Shown: positions 37,644 through 45,905 of the stretch, piece by piece
Layout: each line of letters starts with the position of its first letter
Position numbering within the stretch: position 1 is the stretch's first letter
NCBI RefSeq assembly: GCF_007859735.1
Contig: NZ_SIHI01000003.1
Location: 1-64,000 of the forward strand
Reading direction: 5' to 3'
DNA from: Thalassoglobus neptunius
GTDB taxonomy: Bacteria > Planctomycetota > Planctomycetia > Planctomycetales > Planctomycetaceae
Length of the DNA: 64,000 bases
The notes under the pieces: generated by a model
Told to the model about the DNA's origin: nothing
The model's database searches: none
The model's input: only the letters and a program-made list of their open reading frames with translations
Program-made: the position numbers and the translations under genes

Positions 37644-39686
37644 GTGTCTACCGGTCAAGCAATTCTGTCGAAGATGTCTGCTCAACAGAACACTGAGCAG
37701 TATCGTCACGAGAACTGGCAAGGTTCGTTCTCGGAATACCTGGACATCGTCAAAGCGAATCCAGCAGTGGCCCGAACGTCGTACCAGCGGATGTACGACA
37801 TGATCATCGCTGAGGGAACCTATCCGGTCGAAGGCAGCAAAAACCTCGTCCGCTATACCTTCTTTGATGACCCGCACAACAACGGCGAAGATGCCATTTT
37901 CGGACTCTCCGAAACTCTGATGGCTCTCGTCAATGTCTTCCGGTCCGCAGCCTTGAAGTACGGGACCGAGCGACGAGTGCTGCTTCTTCACGGACCGGTC
38001 GGCAGTTCGAAATCAACAATCGCACGTCTTCTGAAACAGGGACTGGTCCGCTATAGCCGAACCGACGAGGGAGCCCTCTACTCATTCGGTTGGAAAGAGG
38101 AAGACGGGTCGATCACCTGGGACCCGATGAACTGCGAACCGCTGCAACTCATCCCAATGAGTGCGAGAGAAGACGTCTGTCGCGAATTGAATGCAGATCG
38201 TCCATCGGACACATACTCTGTCGAGATCACCGGCGATGTCTGTCCGCTGTCACGCTACTACTTTCAACAACGCCTCCAGGAACACGATGGGGACTGGACG
38301 AAAGTTCTCGAAAGCGTCGTTGTGCGCCGAATCTTCCTCTCAGAACAGGACCGAATCGGAATCGGAACGTTCCAGCCGAAAGATGAAAAGAATCAGGACT
38401 CCACCGAACTGACAGGAGATATTAACTATCGAAAGATCGCCGAATTCGGAACCGAATCCGATCCGCGCGCATTCAACTTCGACGGTGAGTTCAACGTCGC
38501 CAATCGAGGGATGATTGAATTTGTCGAAGTCCTTAAGCTGGACGTTGCGTTTCTGTACGACCTTCTTGGAGCGTCCCAGGAGCACAAAATCAAACCGAAG
38601 AAATTCGCACAGACCGATATCGACACCGTCATCATCGGACATACAAACGAGCCGGAATACAGAAAGCTCCAGTCGAATGAATTCATGGAAGCACTTCGCG
38701 ACCGAACGATCAAAATCGACGTTCCGTATGTCACACGGCTGAACGAAGAAGTCAAAATCTACAACAAGAGTTACAACCAGGCACGCGTTCGAGGGAAGCA
38801 CATCGCCCCACATACACTCGAAGTGGCAGCCATGTGGGCTCTTCTGACACGACTCGAACAACCGAAGCATCACGGACTGACACTGCTTCAGAAAATGAAG
38901 CTTTACAACGGAAAAACGCTTCCCGGTTTCACAGCGGAAAACGTCAAACAACTCCGCAAAGAAGCCAAGCACGAAGGTCTCGAAGGGATCAGTCCTCGAT
39001 ATGTTCAGGACAAAATCTCGAATGCCCTCGTGGTCAATACGACATCGACAAGCTTGAACCCGTTCATGGTGATGAACGAACTCGAATCGGGATTACGGCA
39101 TCACTCGCTCATTGGAAACGATGAAATTCGCGAACACTATCGCCAGCTCATCTCGACCGTGAAAGAAGAGTACACAGATATCGTGAAGAACGAAGTTCAG
39201 CGTGCGATTGCCGCTGATGAGGACGCATTAACCCGCTTGTGCGGCAACTACATCGACAACGTGAAAGCCTACACGCAGCACGAAAAGGTCAAGAACCGAT
39301 TCACCGGAGAAGATGAGGAACCGGATGAACGACTGATGCGATCCATCGAGGAAAAGATCGACATTCCGGATTCACGAAAGGATGATTTCCGCCGCGAGAT
39401 CATGAACTACATCGGAGCCCTTGCGATCGATGGAAAGCAGTTCAATTACAAAACGAACGAAAGACTTCAGAAAGCCCTCGAAATGAAACTTTTCGAGGAC
39501 CAGAAAGATACGATCAAGCTCACAAGCCTCGTTTCCCAAGTCGTCGACAAAGACACGCAGGAAAAGATCGATATCGTCAAGAGCCGGCTGATTCGCAACT
39601 ACGGCTACAACGACGAATCCGCCACCGATGTCCTGCAGTACGTGGCCAGCATTTTTGCTCGTGGCGACGTGAAAGACGAAAACTAG
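37644..39686 (+). CDS. prkA: PrkA/YeaG-type serine protein kinase
   Basis: 680 aa from GTG 37644, which has AGGAGA 6 nt upstream; the longer ORF start at 37584 is unlikely. An AAA+-type core with P-loop '[12 protein letters not shown]' is followed by '[18 protein letters not shown]' and 'IGHTNEPEY', the family signature, and a C-terminal PrkA kinase domain. PrkA of Bacillus and YeaG of E. coli are stress or starvation-linked kinases, usually next to yeaH and spoVR/ycgB. Neither partner is adjacent here, so the kinase is an orphan. The TAG stop is the first three bases of the 105-bp repeat element TIR, which suggests insertion at or near the 3' end. Confidence 0.95.
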   Translation: MSTGQAILSKMSAQQNTEQYRHENWQGSFSEYLDIVKANPAVARTSYQRMYDMIIAEGTYPVEGSKNLVRYTFFDDPHNNGEDAIFGLSETLMALVNVFRSAALKYGTERRVLLLHGPVGSSKSTIARLLKQGLVRYSRTDEGALYSFGWKEEDGSITWDPMNCEPLQLIPMSAREDVCRELNADRPSDTYSVEITGDVCPLSRYYFQQRLQEHDGDWTKVLESVVVRRIFLSEQDRIGIGTFQPKDEKNQDSTELTGDINYRKIAEFGTESDPRAFNFDGEFNVANRGMIEFVEVLKLDVAFLYDLLGASQEHKIKPKKFAQTDIDTVIIGHTNEPEYRKLQSNEFMEALRDRTIKIDVPYVTRLNEEVKIYNKSYNQARVRGKHIAPHTLEVAAMWALLTRLEQPKHHGLTLLQKMKLYNGKTLPGFTAENVKQLRKEAKHEGLEGISPRYVQDKISNALVVNTTSTSLNPFMVMNELESGLRHHSLIGNDEIREHYRQLISTVKEEYTDIVKNEVQRAIAADEDALTRLCGNYIDNVKAYTQHEKVKNRFTGEDEEPDERLMRSIEEKIDIPDSRKDDFRREIMNYIGALAIDGKQFNYKTNERLQKALEMKLFEDQKDTIKLTSLVSQVVDKDTQEKIDIVKSRLIRNYGYNDESATDVLQYVASIFARGDVKDEN

Positions 39687-39788
39687 AGCAAGTTGCTCTC
39701 TCCTGTGCACTCGCTTGAGCTTTTTCATCAGGTAAAAGACTGAGTTTGCTCGTGCGAGTGAGTGCACACCAAAACAGAAAATGCTCTA
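39684..39788. repeat. 105-bp MITE-like element, copy 1
   Basis: Terminal repeats TAGAGCA (39684-39690) and TGCTCTA (39782-39788) are perfect inverted copies. Inside, AGAGCAA-G-TTGCTCT forms a hairpin at the left end, and GTGCACTCGC (39705-39714) pairs in large part with GCGAGTGAGTGCAC (39754-39767). It matches the element at 53606-53710 in 92 of 105 positions by hand count. The TAG of the left repeat is the prkA stop codon. The 220 bases after the element to 40012 hold nothing recognisable. Confidence 0.75.
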
Positions 39789-40012
39789 AACCCCGCTCAT
39801 CGCATTACAGCATTCGTCGGAACTCGTTTGTCCGATGGGTGCTGTGATTTTTCGAGAGTGATCGTTCGAGTATTGCTTGGCCTCAAGTCGACAGTCGCTC
39901 AGCCGCTGTCTGCGGGCACGTTGCATTTCGCTTGCGCAACGCGATCCGAATGCTTTTCTGACGATGCTCGAAAACTTGAAGTGAGAACGATTCGATCGAC
40001 GCTCAAACGAGC

Positions 40013-40633
40013 TTAGTCCATGAAAATTCGTTCCCAGTCGTCATAGATGCAATCGAGAAGATCTCGCCCCTGCTCGGTGGCGTTGTAGCAAACGAGTTCG
40101 CTGTCTGACTCGACCAATTCTGCAATGGCGACCGTTTCCCCGTCTTCTGAAAAGAGCCAGGAGGGAACGGTGAAGTGATTCAGAATCTCATGGAGATCTT
40201 CACGCTGTTGCGGGAGGAAAACCTGTCCGTCGAGGAACAGCTGATAGCCGTACTCTTCGATTTTCGGCCAAGGCAAATCCTCTGACTCGCCTTTCCAATA
40301 GGGCGCAAAGATCGAATGGTCGGTCGGCTTCACGTTCGGATTGTGAAGCATGTCGATTGCGTTCCACGGGCAGATCGTCAGCTGATAGTAATCAGAACTG
40401 TCATTGGGAGACCGGTAGCACATCTGACACCCGATACAACGGGATGTGTCGATCTGATGGTAGCTCTGTCCCGGCATCGCACTGGGAACTTCGTAGATAC
40501 AATCCACTGGACAGACAGTTGCGCAAGACTGGCAACTCGTGCACGAATCTTTGTTGATCACGTTCAGATAACGCGTCTCTTTCTTGCGATCATCTTTCCG
40601 TGTCGCAAAATACTCGTGGACCGAGATGGTCAT
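40013..40633 (-). CDS. Two-[4Fe-4S] ferredoxin-like protein
   Basis: About 206 aa. The first cluster motif is CTSCQSCATVCP and the second is CIGCQMC with a distal 'TICPW' that supplies the fourth Cys, so two 4Fe-4S clusters are expected. The C-terminal 100 residues ('YGYQLFLDGQVFLPQQREDL') are an extension that planctomycete ferredoxins often carry. ATG 40633 has GAGGAA upstream. Electron carrier; partner enzyme unknown. It faces away from prkA (convergent) and is a lone gene with 170 bases to the RND permease. Confidence 0.88.
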   Translation of the reverse strand: MTISVHEYFATRKDDRKKETRYLNVINKDSCTSCQSCATVCPVDCIYEVPSAMPGQSYHQIDTSRCIGCQMCYRSPNDSSDYYQLTICPWNAIDMLHNPNVKPTDHSIFAPYWKGESEDLPWPKIEEYGYQLFLDGQVFLPQQREDLHEILNHFTVPSWLFSEDGETVAIAELVESDSELVCYNATEQGRDLLDCIYDDWERIFMD

Positions 40634-40805
40634 CGCTCGACGTTCCTCACAAAATCTCTGAGTGGATTCAGTCACAGAATAGCTGCGGAAGGCTATTGAG
40701 GCTACCGATTTGCGTTGTCGGACTGACTGATTCTCGGTCTTGAGACCGATTTGTCAGTTCTCTACCCCGACATTCCCCGCACAAGCTCCGAATTCGCATA
40801 ACCTC

Positions 40806-43800
40806 CTAGACATTCACCACTTGCGGTGTCCTCGCGGGAACGGGAGTTGCCTGCTCAGTTGGGTTCGTTGCCACCAGTCTTTCCCCTTCCGGAAGAGTCA
40901 GCCGCAGGACGAGAGGGATCAGAACCAGGGTGATTACCGACCCCGACAGGAGACCACCAATCACCACTCGGGCGACAGGTGCCTGAAGTTCTCCCCCTTC
41001 TCCGATTCCCAAAGCGACGGGAAGCATGCCGAGAACGGTGGTGAGAGTGGTCATCACAATTGGACGAAATCGCCTAACGCTGGCCAGTCGAGTGATTTCC
41101 AACGGGCTGTGTTCCGGATATCGAACCCGCAACTTCTTCGCGTAATCGACAAGCACAATCGCGTTATTGACCACCACCCCAGCCAGAACGATCAAACCGA
41201 TAAATGACTGCACATTCAATGTGGTGTCCCAGAAAACGAGAACGAGAATCACACCCACTGCAGCAACCGGAATCGTAAACAAAATCAACAGGGGATCAGT
41301 CAGCGACTCAAACTGGGCTGCCATGACCATATACATCAAGACGACAGCGAGCAGAAATCCTTGAACGAGAAGAATGAAACTCTCTTGCTGTTCTTCCCAG
41401 TCACCACTGATGTCGACACGAAACCCATCCGGGATTGCGAGACCGGCCAAGGCGACTTTCAAGTCTCCAATCACTGCTCCGAGATCGCGTCCTTCCGAAG
41501 AAGCACTGATAATCACCACACGCTGGCGGTCCACGCGATCGATCGCCAATGGAGTCGAATCAAGCTGAAACGAAACAAGGTTGCCGAGCGAGACAAGTCC
41601 TCCGTCTTCGGTGGCGACAGAAATCCGATCGAGGTCCGCCTGGCGGGAGCGGTTCTTTTCATCGAGTCGGACCAAGACGTTGTATTCATCTCCATCGACA
41701 CGGAAGACGGTCGCTTCCCGTCCTCGAAACGTCGTCTCGAGAGTTTCTGTAATCGTTTGGACCGTCACGCCCATGTGACTCGCCTTCTGGCGATCGATGA
41801 CCGTCATCAATTCGGGACGATCCTTGTCCATCTGTTTTTCGACATTCACAAGCCCGGGGATTTCATTCATTTCGGCAATGACAGCATCGGCGAGCTGATC
41901 AGCTGTGGCCCGATCGTGCCCCCTAACGAAGATGGCGATATTGTCGTTCCCATTGCTCGCGAACATTCGCGAAATCGGCAAACCTCCATAGACACGGGCT
42001 GACACAGTCATCCCCGAGATCGGCGGAAGTTGTTTCATGAATCGAGACCGAATTTCCTCAGCCGTTTCGGTTCGCTGATCCCGGGGAACCAGTTGCAAAA
42101 TCGCTCGCGCCTGATTCCAGTCTTCACCCTCATCCGCTTTATCACCGATGAACAGGGAATTCGTTTCCACTTCAGGGATGTGCTCGACGATCGCAGATTC
42201 AAGTTTTGCAGCTTGTCGATCTAATGTGTCCAGTTGAATTCCTGGGGCCATTTCGCCGGTGATTCCAAGTCTCCCGTCGTCGGTCTTGGGAAGAAAGTCC
42301 GTTCCGATCCGAGGAATTAGTCCGAGCGACGCTGTTACGATCACCAACAGCACACAAGCGGTCACAGGATAAGCTCGCAAACAACGCACGAGAAACCATG
42401 AGTAAGTTCGCTCGATGCTGCGGAAAACAAACTCTGAGCCTCGATGAAGGACGGTTGCGGGAAGTTCGATCAGGCGTCGAATCCGCGAAATGGTTCCACT
42501 TGCCGAAGCTTGTCTCTGCTGTTCAGCGTCTGAATCATTCTTCAACCAGTATGCTGCCAAAGCAGGGGTCAATGTTAGACTGACGAACAATGAACACACC
42601 ATCGAGCCACACACCACAAACGCAAGTTGGTGAAGAAGAATGCCGGTCATTCCGTGAGTAAAAACAAGCGGCAAAAAGACAATCAGCGTTGTGATGGTGC
42701 TCGCGGTAATCGCTCCCGCAACTTCATTGGTTCCCTCAACCGCGGCCGTTTTGGAATCGAGCCCTTCCTCACGTTTTCTGAAAATGCTTTCGAGCACAAC
42801 AATCGAATTGTCGACCAGCATTCCGATCCCGAGAGCAAGCCCGCCGAACGAGACCATATTCAGCGTATAGCCTTTGAAATAGATCAGAACGAATGCCCCC
42901 AGCACCGACAGTGGCATGGAGATTCCAATCACGATGGTGCTTCGGAAACTCTTCAGAAAGATCACCAGAATGGCCATCGCCAGCGCCATTCCGAACAACG
43001 CAGACGTCTTCAGGTTGTCGATGGAATGGCGAATGTAGTCTGACTTGTCGAGCCGAATCACAAGTTCCGAGTTGCGGAGTTCTTCATTCAATTCGGCGAC
43101 CGCTTCGTGAACGGAATCGCTCACGTCGATCGTATTGGCCCCCGCTTGCTTGAAGACGTAGACCATGATCCCGGCTTGACCATTGGTTCGCGTGCGCTGT
43201 GTGATGCGTTCGTGACTGTCGACCACTTCTGCGACATCGCTGATTCGTACAACCGTTGCCCCGCGACGTTGAATGACGAGACTTCGAATTTCATCCAGAC
43301 GCTGAAACTCGCTACGACTTCGGATCAGTCGATGCAGGTGCCCTTCTTCAAAATCGCCCGCGGGCTTGCTGACATTTCCTTCCTGCAGCGCTGTGACGAC
43401 CTGATTGACTCCCAAACCGAGGGCTTCGAGTTTATCTCGATCGATGTCGACGTGAATCTCCCGTCGAACATTTCCCCGCATCGAAACGCGTGCCACTCCT
43501 TCGAGGCGCTCCAGTTGTGGAATGATGGTCGTTTCTGCAAGGCGAGTCACTTGTGTCGCCGGAAGCTGGCTGTTCAACCCCAGATAAAGGACCGGAGAAT
43601 CGTTCGCGTCGTAGCGTCTGAGATACGGAAGATCGACATCGTCGGGAAACTGCTGCCGCACCTTGTCAATCGACTGCCTCATTTCGTCGACAGCGACATC
43701 GAGATCCGCCCCCCACTGAAACTGAACTCGAATGACACTGCTTCCCTCGATGCTCCGGCTGGACATCTGCTCGAAACCGCTGACCGAACTGAGCACTTGC

Positions 43801-44003
43801 TCAAGCGGGCGTGTGATCAGAGTTTCGACTTCTTGCGGACCAGCCCCGGGGTAGAGCGTGGTCACCGTCACCGTCGGGAACTCAAGATCGGGCATTAAGT
43901 CGACGGAGAGTTCGGTGAGCGCGACCCAACCAAGCAAAGCGATAATAATACTCGCCATCAGAGTGCTGATTGGGCGATGAACAGCAAGTTGAGGAAGATT
44001 CAT
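40806..44003 (-). CDS. RND-family efflux permease (HAE1 type)
   Basis: About 1065 aa. Two repeats, each with one helix, a large periplasmic domain, and five helices, as in AcrB. The signatures 'TTLYPGAGPQEVETLITRPL' near the N terminus, 'GGLALGIGMLVDNSIVVLE' (TM4 with the proton-relay Asp) and 'RFRPIVMTTLTTVLGMLP' (TM11) are clear. The TM4 pair reads Asp-Asn, not Asp-Asp as in AcrB. It exports small molecules using the proton gradient with the adaptor gene 13 bases upstream. There is no TolC-type gene beside it, so another outer-membrane factor must be used. The start ATG 44003 has AAGGAAC upstream; the ORF extends to 44123 into the adaptor. Confidence 0.94.
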   Translation of the reverse strand: MNLPQLAVHRPISTLMASIIIALLGWVALTELSVDLMPDLEFPTVTVTTLYPGAGPQEVETLITRPLEQVLSSVSGFEQMSSRSIEGSSVIRVQFQWGADLDVAVDEMRQSIDKVRQQFPDDVDLPYLRRYDANDSPVLYLGLNSQLPATQVTRLAETTIIPQLERLEGVARVSMRGNVRREIHVDIDRDKLEALGLGVNQVVTALQEGNVSKPAGDFEEGHLHRLIRSRSEFQRLDEIRSLVIQRRGATVVRISDVAEVVDSHERITQRTRTNGQAGIMVYVFKQAGANTIDVSDSVHEAVAELNEELRNSELVIRLDKSDYIRHSIDNLKTSALFGMALAMAILVIFLKSFRSTIVIGISMPLSVLGAFVLIYFKGYTLNMVSFGGLALGIGMLVDNSIVVLESIFRKREEGLDSKTAAVEGTNEVAGAITASTITTLIVFLPLVFTHGMTGILLHQLAFVVCGSMVCSLFVSLTLTPALAAYWLKNDSDAEQQRQASASGTISRIRRLIELPATVLHRGSEFVFRSIERTYSWFLVRCLRAYPVTACVLLVIVTASLGLIPRIGTDFLPKTDDGRLGITGEMAPGIQLDTLDRQAAKLESAIVEHIPEVETNSLFIGDKADEGEDWNQARAILQLVPRDQRTETAEEIRSRFMKQLPPISGMTVSARVYGGLPISRMFASNGNDNIAIFVRGHDRATADQLADAVIAEMNEIPGLVNVEKQMDKDRPELMTVIDRQKASHMGVTVQTITETLETTFRGREATVFRVDGDEYNVLVRLDEKNRSRQADLDRISVATEDGGLVSLGNLVSFQLDSTPLAIDRVDRQRVVIISASSEGRDLGAVIGDLKVALAGLAIPDGFRVDISGDWEEQQESFILLVQGFLLAVVLMYMVMAAQFESLTDPLLILFTIPVAAVGVILVLVFWDTTLNVQSFIGLIVLAGVVVNNAIVLVDYAKKLRVRYPEHSPLEITRLASVRRFRPIVMTTLTTVLGMLPVALGIGEGGELQAPVARVVIGGLLSGSVITLVLIPLVLRLTLPEGERLVATNPTEQATPVPARTPQVVNV

Positions 44004-44016
44004 CGTCACTCGTTCC

Positions 44017-45249
44017 TTATTCGCCGTCAGATGTCGAACTGTCGAGGTTTTCCGTCTCCAGCGATGCCGTCGTTGCAGTGGGCCAATCCTGAATGGATGC
44101 GACCACTTCCTGATTGTGCTCAACGAGGCGATTGCCGAGCGTCATCACTCGTTCTCCCTCCTCGATTCCGCTTTTCACTTCAACGACGAGACCATTGGAA
44201 ACACCAAGCTCAACAACTCGTTTCTCCGCCTTTGAAGTCGCTTCATCGACAACAAAAACCTGTGAGTCCTCCGCCGTATTCACAACAGCCGCAAGAGGAA
44301 TCAAAATTCCTTCACGACTTTCTTCCGGATTCAAAGAGACTCTGGCGAACATCCCCGGCTTGAGAATGAGTTCTGAGTTCGGCACTTCAATATGCACGGG
44401 CGCCGTCCGTGTTTCCGGATCAAGAGTGGGAGCGATCCGGGTCACTGTACCCTGAAAGTCTCTCCCCGGATAAGCATCGACATTGACCACGGCACGTTGT
44501 CCGACAGCCACTCGACGATAATCCTTCTCAATGACTTGAACGGTTGTTTCGACGGTCTCGAGATCGACAATTCGGAACAATGGCAAATCCGGCTTCGCGA
44601 GATCACCGACATCTGCCAGTTTGCTGGCAATATAACCATCAAGCGGTGAGGACAGAACCAAATCTGTCAGCCCCTGCTGAACCGTATTCAGAAATTCTTG
44701 CGCTTCGGAGACGCGAGCCCGGTCGAGTTCTTCGTTCGCCACTGCAATCTGGTAGTTGGCCCGAGCCGTTTCCAGTTGTTGTTGAGAACCGGCCAGTCGA
44801 TCAACAAGGTGACTTTCAACGTCAAAGTTTTGTTTCGCCAGCTTCGATTCTTCAATCCGCACCTGCAGCTGAGCTTCCGCCACTTTGAGTGCGGCCTTGG
44901 CCTGCTCGATCGCTTCGAGCTGATCCTGATTTTCAAGCTCACATAAAATTTCGCTACGCCGAATACGATCACCGAGATCGAAACTCATCGTCTCGATGTA
45001 ACCTTCAAGCTTCGAGCGTATTTCCGTTTGAGCAGCGGGGATCAAAGTTCCGACGAGAACGATCTCCTCATCGATCGAATCACGACGCGCCGCCACCACT
45101 TCAACGGCGAGCTTTCGTGTCGCCTTCGGTTTCTGCGGAGTCGCGATCGCTTGCAATGACTCGCGGTAGACAACGTACCAAGCCCCCCAGGCTGCTGCGA
45201 TTCCACAACAACAGATGAGGACTCGACCAAACCAGTTCAAGTATTTCAC
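44017..45249 (-). CDS. RND efflux periplasmic adaptor (HlyD/MFP family)
   Basis: 410 aa. N-terminal anchor (about 8-28), a biotinyl-lipoyl-like half motif 'TEIRSKLEGYIETMSFDLGD' in abbreviated form, a coiled-coil hairpin (about 105-190), and beta-barrel regions ('VGQRAVVNVDAYPG', 'GMFARVSL'). It bridges the inner-membrane permease to an outer-membrane channel. GTG at 45249 has GGAG 8 nt upstream. It is the first gene of a two-gene operon with the permease, 13 bp apart. Confidence 0.92.
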   Translation of the reverse strand: MKYLNWFGRVLICCCGIAAAWGAWYVVYRESLQAIATPQKPKATRKLAVEVVAARRDSIDEEIVLVGTLIPAAQTEIRSKLEGYIETMSFDLGDRIRRSEILCELENQDQLEAIEQAKAALKVAEAQLQVRIEESKLAKQNFDVESHLVDRLAGSQQQLETARANYQIAVANEELDRARVSEAQEFLNTVQQGLTDLVLSSPLDGYIASKLADVGDLAKPDLPLFRIVDLETVETTVQVIEKDYRRVAVGQRAVVNVDAYPGRDFQGTVTRIAPTLDPETRTAPVHIEVPNSELILKPGMFARVSLNPEESREGILIPLAAVVNTAEDSQVFVVDEATSKAEKRVVELGVSNGLVVEVKSGIEEGERVMTLGNRLVEHNQEVVASIQDWPTATTASLETENLDSSTSDGE

Positions 45250-45905
45250 GTCTGGACTCCTGGGAGGGAGAGGAGCAAGGTGGGGATGGCGAGAAAATGA
45301 TCTTCTCCCTTATCAATGCGCTTGAGTGGGTTGAATTGGTCTTCGTTTTGTTCACTCGTGTGAGTGTTTGAAAACCACTTCAAGGAATGCGATCAAGCCC
45401 TTGGTAGAGTTCTATTAAACATGTTGTAAGTGCCGGTATCAACGGAGTTTGATCTCTGTTTGCAAAAAACTGGCCGAGCGAAGTGGACAGGCAATTCAAC
45501 ACATACAACAGGAATCCGGAGAATCGAGGGCTTTTCCAGTTTCAGTGTGCAACGTTTTGTGAATTCCACGCCAAAGAATTGTTCAATCTGTCGCGCGAAG
45601 CGACTTCAATGCGGATCGAAATTCTGGCTGGAAACACCTTCTTTTTCGATCCCGTTTCACTCCGGGTTCAACCACGTTTCTGACAGAGATTCTCGAAGAA
45701 GTTGCCACGACCGAAACGAAATTTCGTCTCGACACGCTCCGGGTCATGGTTTACAACGATTTTTCGAGTTCCCCTCCGAAGAGCACATCATCCTGGGAAG
45801 TCCTTCCCACATTCATACCTCTCCCCCCACTCAATTCATAAATCTCATCGCAACAATGTGTTGCGACCATTTGAGTAGGCCATCCCCGTCCTACCGAGGG
45901 TCGTC
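45250..45905. other. 656-bp divergent region between adaptor and TPR lipoprotein
   Basis: Should contain promoters for both. A reading of 159 aa (45430-45909) exists but its composition is Cys/Ser/Arg-rich and irregular; I do not call it. A stretch at 45290-45370 shows faint likeness to the 105-bp element (TTGAGTG and ACTCGTG.GAGTG pieces). Confidence 0.4.

Noticed and set aside
45290-45370. Possible third diverged copy of the 105-bp element
   Set aside because: Only short pieces (CGCTTGAG and ACTCGTG.GAGTG) match, with no terminal repeats and too few matches to call.
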